NCBI GenBank assembly: GCA_050874665.1
Contig: JBNMLC010000006.1
Coordinates: 62,001 to 126,000 of the forward strand
Reading direction: 5' to 3'
DNA from: RUG11237 sp050874665
GTDB taxonomy: Bacteria > Bacillota > Clostridia > Lachnospirales > Lachnospiraceae
DNA length: 64,000 nt
Shown here one piece after another: positions 34,479 through 40,964 of the stretch. The notes beneath the pieces were generated by a model, which worked only from the letters and a program-made list of their open reading frames with translations, was not told the origin of the DNA and did no database searches. A program made the translations under genes and the position numbers. Every line of letters begins with the position of its first letter. The first letter of the stretch is position 1.

Positions 34479-35402
34479 TTACCCTAATACATCTTTCATC
34501 TTTTTCACCTGTTCCGACACTGTCATACCTTTTTGCGGTCTGAAAATCACATATATCTTCACTCTGTTTGCAATTTCAATGCATTTCTTAAAAACTTCCG
34601 CCGCCATTCCCCCTTCTTGGTATATCCGATATTGATACAGATTGTTGATTAAATATTTAATTTTTTCACTTCCATTAATTTCCTTGATTGTCACCTGCTC
34701 AACATCTTCCGGCTGAACAATAAAGATTGCCTGCAATTCCTTTTCTTCCATACAAAAACCGCTTTTTAAACGAACTGCGTATTTTTCCCTCCCCCCATCC
34801 GGTGGAAGTAATATTAGCTCTGCATCTGTTTGTTCGAAATCTTTCATGGCATCTAAGCATATTTTTTGTTGAGGATAAGCCCCCTGGGCATAAACCTTTT
34901 GTTCCTTTAAAAGTAATGCAACGGTATCATCTGCCATAAAAACGCCACCATTTTTAAGCAGCTCCTTTGCTAATGTTGACTTACCTGCCCCACTGACTCC
35001 ACTCACAATGATTGCTTTATTCTCCAACATAATTCCGCTTCCATGCATTGCAACTTCCCCACGTTGTATTAAAATATTCGGCAGAACTGCACACAAAAAT
35101 ATCTGGTTCATTTCTAGTGGATTATAAGTGTCCTTTAATTCATAAGTAACTTTTCTTCCATTTTCAAGTAAACAACACCCCTGTCCTTTCGCACGAATCC
35201 ATCCCCATCTTGGTTCAATCCGATAGACATATCCCCCGGAATATTTGTCATCCAATTCCATTTCTGTCGTTATTTTTTCGTCCAGTTTTCCCTCCTGAAT
35301 TTCAACGTCCACTTGTTCCTGAGGAATTTCCGGAATTTCTAATGCTTCTTCCAATAAATAATCTGTCTTTATATGTAACCCGTATATTTTATAATAATAC
35401 AT
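34479..35402 (-). CDS. HPr-kinase-like lasso tailoring kinase (K)
   Basis: A 307-residue protein with GVSGAGKST (135-143) and the upstream AMHGSG, as in HPr kinase C-terminal domains, but without the N-terminal HprK domain. Related kinases in Paenibacillus and Bacillus lasso clusters phosphorylate the C-terminal Ser of the precursor. The precursor here ends in Ser52, an exact fit. The last part (KMTVSEQ) is helical. AGGAGG precedes the ATG and a possible own promoter lies at 35427-35455. Role in phosphorylation is inferred from context. Confidence 0.88.
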   Translation of the reverse strand: MYYYKIYGLHIKTDYLLEEALEIPEIPQEQVDVEIQEGKLDEKITTEMELDDKYSGGYVYRIEPRWGWIRAKGQGCCLLENGRKVTYELKDTYNPLEMNQIFLCAVLPNILIQRGEVAMHGSGIMLENKAIIVSGVSGAGKSTLAKELLKNGGVFMADDTVALLLKEQKVYAQGAYPQQKICLDAMKDFEQTDAELILLPPDGGREKYAVRLKSGFCMEEKELQAIFIVQPEDVEQVTIKEINGSEKIKYLINNLYQYRIYQEGGMAAEVFKKCIEIANRVKIYVIFRPQKGMTVSEQVKKMKDVLG

Positions 35403-35426
35403 TCCTACCTCCTATACTTATAATAC

Positions 35427-35455
35427 AGTATATCATATTTTTCTTTTCAAGTTAA
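35427..35455 (-). promoter_or_regulatory. Possible promoter before the kinase gene
   Basis: TTAACT (35450-35455), 17-base spacer, TATACT (35427-35432). It could express K-D-GT-B1 independently of the precursor. Confidence 0.45.
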
Positions 35456-35551
35456 TCTTTTTTCGTATTTTTTTTCATGTTCCCTTTTCATGTGTTACAT
35501 TTTTATAACATTTATTTTTAATCACAGAAGTTCTTTCCGTATTTGTACAGT

Positions 35552-35594
35552 AAAAAAGCTTACTTTTTACAGTTTTCACTATAAAAAGTAAGCT
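35552..35594 (-). terminator. Terminator directly after the lasso precursor
   Basis: AGCTTACTTTTTA (35582-35594, minus strand) pairs with TAAAAAGTAAGCT (35557-35569) in a 13-bp stem followed by TTTTTT. It lies 17 bases past the precursor stop, so most transcripts should end after the precursor. Confidence 0.88.
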
Positions 35595-35610
35595 CCTCTA
35601 ATAATTTTAC

Positions 35611-35769
35611 TTATGAATTTGTAGATGTTGCTCCACCTGGCTGCCACCATTTTTCTGTCTGATCATCATAAATCCATTCGCCATCTGGTCTTCCAGTAAA
35701 TTCTTTTCCACCTGCTGTTTCTTTAATTTCTAACGCTTCCATTTCTGCATTTAACCATTCTCTTTTCAT
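35611..35769 (-). CDS. Lasso peptide precursor (A)
   Basis: A 52-codon gene. The leader is MKREWLNAEMEALEIKETA(G) and the rest runs from GGKEFTGRPDGEWIY to GGATSTNS. It lies between the cyclase and the kinase gene. AGGTGG stands eight bases before the ATG. The leader matches paeninodin-family leaders at KxEW, L13, E14, I15 and Thr18. Asp29 is the only acidic residue at a suitable distance for a lasso ring. If the cut falls after Gly20, Gly21 to Asp29 gives a nine-residue ring and a 23-residue tail. If Thr18 sits at position -2, the ring would have ten residues. Trp41 and Trp42 could act as steric plugs. C-terminal Ser52 fits phosphorylation by the adjoining kinase. Confidence 0.82.
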   Translation of the reverse strand: MKREWLNAEMEALEIKETAGGKEFTGRPDGEWIYDDQTEKWWQPGGATSTNS

Positions 35770-35807
35770 GTTTAAATCCACCTTTCAATTATTTATTTGA
35801 TGATATT

Positions 35808-35836
35808 ATCATACTTTATCATTTATATTTTTACAA
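35808..35836 (-). promoter_or_regulatory. Promoter of the lasso precursor with 20-bp-spaced repeats
   Basis: TTGTAA (35831-35836), 17-base spacer, TATGAT (35808-35813). Two copies of ACTTRYAA lie at 35831-35838 and 35851-35858, 20 bp apart on the same face of the helix, the first overlapping the -35. They look like a direct-repeat activator site. Confidence 0.6.
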
Positions 35837-35864
35837 GTTTTCTAACAATTTTGTAAGTTTTTTG

Positions 35865-37763
35865 TTACATCTCTTTGATACTTTCCAAAACCATCGCTGT
35901 ATAAAAGAGTCTAATGAAATCAAAATTTTCCTGTTCCAAAATATTTTCGCCCAATTTCTTTAAATCCCGCCTCGCTGCTTTTGTGTCCACAAATGTGCTG
36001 TGCTCGTTCTGTTCAAACACAGTATCCATTTCTTTATACACGGTATCCCAGTTTTGTTTTACTTTCCAAAGCATATCCGCACTTTGACATCCATATTGCT
36101 CCACTTTAATAACATGGTCCGGTACAATTCCTTCAAAGTATTCCCTTACTAATCTCCTTGTCACTCCACGGTAACAGTACTGTTGCATCGGAAGACTCAT
36201 ACAAAATTCAATTACCCTTTTATCCATACAGGGATCTCGGAATAATACTCCTGTCATTAGAGATTCTTTTGTTTTAATTTCTCCTTTATGACTACATTGA
36301 ATACGATCCAGCATGACGTCCCTGTTCGTTTCTATATCCATTCTTTTAACGTCACGTTTCTGATTAATTTTCAAAATTCTTTCTTCCACATTAAATTCTT
36401 TTATCTTTTCCGGCTTCAAATATGACTTTCCTAAAACAGAACGCTCTTTTCTATTTGACGAAAAATAATAATCCTTAGCCATGTCAAACATGACTTTTAT
36501 CCTCTGTTTCTTTCCCCAATGATACTTTTCACCAAAACAGTTGATTTCTTTGATATAACTTATGATTTTTTTTTGCCATAAAAGTGTATCAAGATATGTT
36601 ACCGGATTTCCATACGATATTGTCACATTACCATAACCACCCTCTAATACAATTTTAATTCCTAATTTTTCTGCTTCCTGTAATCCTTGAATCAACCATT
36701 GTAAATTTTGGGGAGATTTATATGGGATTTCCAATCCTTTTTTTATCTGATAATGTGCACTCCAGGAGTCCTCCTTTTTCAATTCTATCAAATGATTCTC
36801 CACATTCTCTAAGAACTCCCCTGTCTTTTTTGCACTATCACTTTCATCTGTCACATTATATGCACTCATAGTAGAGTGATAAGCTTTATTTGGTACCGAA
36901 GTAAAGGCATGTAAAATTTCCCCTCTCTTTTTCAGTTCTGGTGCCGCAAAGCAGGCAATAGATGAGGAATCCAATCCTCCACTTAACATCATTCCTGTTT
37001 TATCAGCACGCAACAGACAGCGGACAGCTTCTCCAAAAATTTCTATTAACTTTTTCTTGTATTCTTCATCTGATTCTAATTTCAATACCTTTGGTTTTGG
37101 ATTCCAATAACATTGCTTTTCTATACCGCTTTTCTTTACGGTAAGCAAATGAGCCGGCTCTACCTTGTAAATTCCCTGGTACATGGTTTCTGTACACTCC
37201 GTAATTCCGACCAGACTATCCAACGCTAAAAAGTCAGCTACCCATCTTTCGTTAAGTTTCCGTTCCTCCTTTGGTTTCCATAATGCTTCTATCACAGATG
37301 AAAAATAAAAGATTCCATCTATATATCTATAATATAGGCATCTTGTCCCTGTGGCATCAGATACCACTGAAATCGTTTGTTTGTTTCCATCATAAATTAG
37401 AAAGACATAAGACCCAAACAACCGATTCAAACAGTCTTTCCCATATTTCTGATACATTCTCCATACAATTTCTCCGTCCGGAATTGCCTGTTCTTCCACG
37501 ATATCTAACTCTTTACACAATTCCTTTCGATTGTCTAAAACAACATCCGCCACGAAAAAACAATTATTATCCACAATCGGCATTTTTTCTAACTTGCTTT
37601 CCCTTGTAAAATATTGAATCCCGCAGCCTGCCAGCACATTTTTCTCCAAAACCTCTTCTATTCTGTCAATTTTATATCCTGCATAGGCCTGCCTCATTCT
37701 ATCTTTTGTTTCCTTTGAAATTTCTCCATTTTCGAGTGAAATTGCACCCCATATTGCCGACAT
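35865..37763 (-). CDS. Lasso cyclase (C), asparagine synthetase homologue
   Basis: A 632-residue AsnB-like protein. The N-terminal glutaminase-like domain begins MSAIWGAIS and lacks the catalytic Cys at position 2, so it cannot supply ammonia from glutamine. The synthetase domain has the PP-loop MLSGGLDSSS (Ser261-Ser267). In lasso systems this enzyme adenylates the ring Asp/Glu side chain and closes the macrolactam on the core N-terminus. It is followed by the precursor gene and preceded by its own promoter, which reverses the more usual A-first order. Confidence 0.93.
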   Translation of the reverse strand: MSAIWGAISLENGEISKETKDRMRQAYAGYKIDRIEEVLEKNVLAGCGIQYFTRESKLEKMPIVDNNCFFVADVVLDNRKELCKELDIVEEQAIPDGEIVWRMYQKYGKDCLNRLFGSYVFLIYDGNKQTISVVSDATGTRCLYYRYIDGIFYFSSVIEALWKPKEERKLNERWVADFLALDSLVGITECTETMYQGIYKVEPAHLLTVKKSGIEKQCYWNPKPKVLKLESDEEYKKKLIEIFGEAVRCLLRADKTGMMLSGGLDSSSIACFAAPELKKRGEILHAFTSVPNKAYHSTMSAYNVTDESDSAKKTGEFLENVENHLIELKKEDSWSAHYQIKKGLEIPYKSPQNLQWLIQGLQEAEKLGIKIVLEGGYGNVTISYGNPVTYLDTLLWQKKIISYIKEINCFGEKYHWGKKQRIKVMFDMAKDYYFSSNRKERSVLGKSYLKPEKIKEFNVEERILKINQKRDVKRMDIETNRDVMLDRIQCSHKGEIKTKESLMTGVLFRDPCMDKRVIEFCMSLPMQQYCYRGVTRRLVREYFEGIVPDHVIKVEQYGCQSADMLWKVKQNWDTVYKEMDTVFEQNEHSTFVDTKAARRDLKKLGENILEQENFDFIRLFYTAMVLESIKEM

Positions 37764-37816
37764 TATTATCTCCTTCCGCTATAAAAAATGTTTAATTACT
37801 CATCTTCCTCCATTTT

Positions 37817-37844
37817 ATTATACCTGTTTTCTGTATAAAGGCAA
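37817..37844 (-). promoter_or_regulatory. Sigma-A promoter of the lasso cyclase
   Basis: TTGCCT (37839-37844), 16-base spacer, TATAAT (37817-37822). Confidence 0.65.
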
Positions 37845-37847
37845 GAA

Positions 37848-37884
37848 AAAGAGCATTTCTTCGCTCTCGCTTTCGAAATGCTCT
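37848..37884 (-). terminator. Terminator after the surface protein
   Basis: AGAGCATTTC pairs with GAAATGCTCT and is followed by TTTTTC on the minus strand. It separates the surface-protein transcript from the lasso cyclase. Confidence 0.82.
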
Positions 37885-37907
37885 CCCTCTCATCTTTTCA
37901 TTACGCC

Positions 37908-39941
37908 CTAATTCTGTTCCATAACTCCATCCACATGCCAGCCGTCACCTTCATGTTTTATCACATACCATTTCAGTTGCCAGCCTTCCGGCACTTCTAC
38001 GGTTGGTGCTTTTATAATATTGTCCAATATCAGTTCGTCATTATCAGCTACCGTTTCAGCCACGATCTCTCCTGTTCCCGCATAAGTATAACAGGATGCT
38101 GCATATCCCTTCGTTCCTTCCGGTCGCTCCACTCCTAACTTTAAGATATAAAATTTTGCCTTTACCGTTTCTTTTTTAATTTCCGTTGGTTCTAGTGTTG
38201 CTGTTGGTATCGCTGTTGGTTCCGGTGTTGCTGTTGGTGTTGCTGTTGGTGTCGCTGTCACTTTCGGTGTCGCAGGTGTCAGCTCTGTTTCTTCAAGTTC
38301 CATAATTCCGTCTACATGCCAACCATCTCTTTCGCTTTTGATTACATACCAATATAAACTCCAGCCTTCTGGAACCTGCACCTGTGGTGCCTTTCTAATA
38401 TTGTTCGCGATAAGTTCTTTATCATCCACTATTGTTTCAGGCACTACTTCACCTTCTCCCGCATAAGTATAACAAGATGCTGAATATCCTTTCGTTCCTT
38501 CTGGTCGTTCCACCCCTGACTTTAATATATAAAATTTTGCTTTTACCGTTTCTTTTGGTATTGCTGTTGGTTCTGGTGTTGCCGTTGGTTCCGGTGTTGC
38601 TGTCGGTTCCGGCGTTGCCGTTGGTTCTGGTGTTGCTGTTGCTGTTGGTTCTAGTGTTGCCGTTGGCTCTGGTGTTGCTGTCGGTTCTGGTGTTGCTGTC
38701 GGTTCCGGTGTTGACGTTGGCTCTGGTGTTGCCGTTGGCTCCGGCGTTGCTGTCGGTTCCGGTGTTGACGTTGGCTCTGGTGTTGCTGTCGGCTCTGGTG
38801 TTGCCGTTGGCTCCGGTGTTGCTGTTGCTGTCGGCTCTGGCGTTGCTGTTGGTTCTGGTGTTGCCGTTGGTTCCGGTGTTGCTGTCGGCTCTGGTGTTGC
38901 TGTTGGCTCCGGTGTCATTTCAGAACCAGGAGACATACTTTCACCGACCTGGGCCACATATTGCTTTCCGTTTTCAGAGTATACCAGGCGTCCCTCTTGT
39001 ATGGATTCCATTTTCAAATTATCTCCGCAGACAACCATTTGATAAGAGTCCCCTTCAATATCATTTTTTACAATGGAACCATTTTTCTCATAATACCAGT
39101 ATCCCTCGTCATATAACATATCCCCTGAAATATCATGTACATACCAGTCTGTATATTTTTCGGAGCTTGATATATCTCCATACCACCCTGTATGTGCATT
39201 TTTAGAAGCATTTCTAAATTCATTATCATTTCTCATGAAAAATTCATGAGAAGTTTCTACTCCCGGCTTCAAGGCTCTGGTATCGTCCCATGTAGGATCG
39301 AGGTGATACCATTCTCCCTCTAATTTAGCCACAACCCATGCATGAGAAGGTGTGTTTACTATTTTACACTCAATGCCTTCCTCTTGCAGCAATAAAATCA
39401 CCGCTTCCGCATAACCGTTGCAAACTCCGTATCCTAATCCCAATGGCCCCCCAGCCACCCAGGAAAACGTTCCCTTCTTGTATACCGTATGCTTTACAAC
39501 ATAATCATGTATATACAAAGCTTTTTCTATTTCATTCATATCATCATTTAAGGCATTTTTTACTTCCTCAATAGATTGCAACATATTCGCATATCGTTCT
39601 TGAAATCCCTTGTCACTATTAATCAGCCAAAATGTATTCATATATATTCCATCTCTTGTAGAATTTGTAGTCTGATTAGCATAACATTTGTAAGCAATTT
39701 TCGCCTCATTCTCCATCACTTCCTGACAGGCATCATAGTACTCACTCCAAGTCAGATTATACCCTCTAATATTGTGTACTTCTCCATCTCCAGTGAGTAG
39801 CATATTGGCAAATTCCTTTCGAAATGCCTCAGTGTTTCCAGCCGCCTGTGTCATAAATGCTGGTACACCACTTGTCAGCACCACCCCCGTCAGTACTGCA
39901 CCTGTCACCTTTGTTAAAACTTTTTTGCTTTTTTGCCCCAT
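37908..39941 (-). CDS. Secreted transglutaminase-like protein with PT-rich repeats
   Basis: A 677-residue secreted protein. The signal peptide is 1-34 (TKVTGAVLTGVVLTSGV...TQAAG). A transglutaminase-like domain at about 140-230 has the triad Cys174 (GVCNGYAEA), His200 (SHAWVV) and Asp215 (HLDPTWDD). Residues 343-460 are about twenty TPEPTA-type hexapeptides, a flexible wall-spanning linker. Two copies of an 85-residue domain (KETVKAKFYILK to WHVDGIME) follow at about 463 and 589, split by a second PT linker. There is no sortase motif. Preceded by a c-di-GMP riboswitch. It lies inside the lasso cluster between C and B2. It is too large, and exported, so unlikely to be the leader peptidase. Confidence 0.88.
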   Translation of the reverse strand: MGQKSKKVLTKVTGAVLTGVVLTSGVPAFMTQAAGNTEAFRKEFANMLLTGDGEVHNIRGYNLTWSEYYDACQEVMENEAKIAYKCYANQTTNSTRDGIYMNTFWLINSDKGFQERYANMLQSIEEVKNALNDDMNEIEKALYIHDYVVKHTVYKKGTFSWVAGGPLGLGYGVCNGYAEAVILLLQEEGIECKIVNTPSHAWVVAKLEGEWYHLDPTWDDTRALKPGVETSHEFFMRNDNEFRNASKNAHTGWYGDISSSEKYTDWYVHDISGDMLYDEGYWYYEKNGSIVKNDIEGDSYQMVVCGDNLKMESIQEGRLVYSENGKQYVAQVGESMSPGSEMTPEPTATPEPTATPEPTATPEPTATPEPTATATPEPTATPEPTATPEPTSTPEPTATPEPTATPEPTSTPEPTATPEPTATPEPTATLEPTATATPEPTATPEPTATPEPTATPEPTAIPKETVKAKFYILKSGVERPEGTKGYSASCYTYAGEGEVVPETIVDDKELIANNIRKAPQVQVPEGWSLYWYVIKSERDGWHVDGIMELEETELTPATPKVTATPTATPTATPEPTAIPTATLEPTEIKKETVKAKFYILKLGVERPEGTKGYAASCYTYAGTGEIVAETVADNDELILDNIIKAPTVEVPEGWQLKWYVIKHEGDGWHVDGVMEQN
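38564..38915. repeat. 18-bp tandem repeats coding TPEPTA
   Basis: About 20 imperfect 18-bp units on the minus strand code T-P-E-P-T-A/S, with occasional TATPEPTA length variants. Slippage-prone, so linker length may vary between strains. Confidence 0.88.
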
Positions 39942-40057
39942 ACTGAATCCTCCTGTCCTATTACTAATAGCTTATTCCATTGTTTTTCCTTTGGTACAAC
40001 TTTCCTAGCATTTTGATTTGTACTTCGTCTGGACTTCTGGCAGGATTACCTTAATGA

Positions 40058-40192
40058 AAAAGAATCCTGCTTTGCAAGATTCTCCGCCTGCGGCGGGTCG
40101 CTTCAGCGACATAATTCCACTCCGCCGCAGTGCGATCCTGCCCGGAGGGCTTTTTATATAATAGGGAATTTCAACGAAATTTCCTATTATAT
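40058..40192. repeat. Palindromic GC-rich intergenic repeat element
   Basis: It includes a 19-bp AT-rich inverted repeat around TTATATAATAGG (40152-40192), the CTGCGGCGG/CCGCCGCAG stem with an inner GTCGCT/AGCGAC hairpin (about 40086-40132), and AGAATC-TGC/GCA-GATTCT followed by TTTTT (40060-40084), the last of which can act as a terminator. Base composition differs sharply from its surroundings. It looks like a dispersed, non-coding repeat inserted between the riboswitch and its gene. Confidence 0.55.
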
Positions 40193-40240
40193 AAAAAAAT
40201 TGCCGCCTTAGTTACTATCGCAATAGCAAACAAAAACGAC
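40193..40240 (-). terminator. Terminator after the c-di-GMP aptamer
   Basis: ATTGC and GCAAT arms around about 16 bases are followed by seven T residues on the minus strand. It is the likely expression platform of the riboswitch, though an alternative stem with the aptamer was not modelled. Confidence 0.5.
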
Positions 40241-40255
40241 AATTCTTTCGAATCG

Positions 40256-40354
40256 CTTGATTATCGGCAACCGGCTACCATAACACTTTCTGTGTCTAAG
40301 GTCCTCAGCTTTGCGTCCTTACGTTTCCGTAAGTTTGCTATTTACATATCAATC
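40256..40354 (-). promoter_or_regulatory. Cyclic di-GMP-I (GEMM-I) riboswitch
   Basis: The minus strand reads GCAAAC, a TTACG-GAAA-CGTAA hairpin (P2 with GNRA tetraloop), GGACGCAAAGC, a P3 with GGACCTTAGAC, then GGTAGCCGGTTGCCGA. These are the diagnostic conserved blocks of the GEMM-I aptamer in the right order and spacing. It lies 315 bases upstream of the secreted transglutaminase-like protein and points at it, in line with c-di-GMP control of surface proteins. Confidence 0.92.
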
Positions 40355-40375
40355 TGTATTTTTTTATCTGAATTC

Positions 40376-40404
40376 AGTATAACAAAAATCGACATTTTTT
40401 TCCA
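40376..40404 (-). promoter_or_regulatory. Promoter before the c-di-GMP riboswitch
   Basis: TGGAAA (40399-40404), 17-base spacer, TATACT (40376-40381), starting transcription just before the aptamer. Confidence 0.5.
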
Positions 40405-40435
40405 TGAGGATTTAGTACCACATTCGTAATAATAA

Positions 40436-40879
40436 CTACTTTTTAAACTTTGCTACAACTGCACATTCTGTATCACCGCCTCCGGTTACACAATAATTTC
40501 CGCATCGCAGCCATGCATGAGCCCTCATTCCCCCTTGCTCATTTGTACCAACGCCGAGATAAATCGTAGTTTCTATTCCCTTTTCGCTTAAAAGTTTCTG
40601 TGCCGTCATTGCCCTCACCATGCATTTACTTTCCCAGGGTGTATGCCCTGCAACACGATTAACATACCGCGAAACCTTCTTGGCAAATTGATAATTCTCC
40701 TTGCTCACCTCGTATGGAGATTCCTGCCCACGTTCTCCCAACATTCTCTCTAATCTTTCATTATCCCTTTTATTCAGAACAAGGATACACATTCTAAAGT
40801 ATGCTGCATAAAGATACGATTTTATGGTCATCTTTTTTTCTCCATTGTACTTTATAAAATTCATCAAACGTTTTACCAT
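40436..40879 (-). CDS. Lasso leader peptidase (B2), transglutaminase fold
   Basis: A 147-residue protein of the Transglut_core3 family. Catalytic Cys86 lies in HTPWESKCMVRAMTAQKLL, His121 in MRAHAWLRCG, and Asp136 in TGGGDTEC. Size and spacing match stand-alone B2 proteases, which remove the lasso leader after B1 binds it. It is the first gene of the cluster in the direction of transcription and is separated from the cyclase gene by the riboswitch-linked surface protein. GGGGAG precedes the ATG. Confidence 0.9.
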   Translation of the reverse strand: MVKRLMNFIKYNGEKKMTIKSYLYAAYFRMCILVLNKRDNERLERMLGERGQESPYEVSKENYQFAKKVSRYVNRVAGHTPWESKCMVRAMTAQKLLSEKGIETTIYLGVGTNEQGGMRAHAWLRCGNYCVTGGGDTECAVVAKFKK

Positions 40880-40924
40880 ATTCTCCCCCCTGTTTGAATT
40901 TCATTTTTCTTGCAATTATGATTA

Positions 40925-40953
40925 TCATATCATAATTCTATCCGAAATACAAA
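40925..40953 (-). promoter_or_regulatory. Sigma-A promoter of B2
   Basis: TTGTAT (40948-40953), 17-base spacer, TATGAT (40925-40930). Confidence 0.6.
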
Positions 40954-40964
40954 TAGGGTTCTCA

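Noticed and set aside
34479..35402. True HPr kinase/phosphorylase of carbon catabolite control
   Set aside because: It lacks the HprK N-terminal domain and lies within the lasso cluster; the P-loop domain alone fits the tailoring kinase.
35865..37763. Asparagine synthetase (asnB)
   Set aside because: No Cys at position 2 for glutamine hydrolysis, and it sits beside a lasso precursor and B-type proteins.
38564..38915. Regular 18-bp repeats considered as a CRISPR array
   Set aside because: No spacers; units are contiguous and code for a hexapeptide linker in frame.
38432..39205. 257-codon plus-strand Leu/Val-rich frame
   Set aside because: It is the antisense of the TPEPTA repeats; the low-complexity repeat leaves the complement open.
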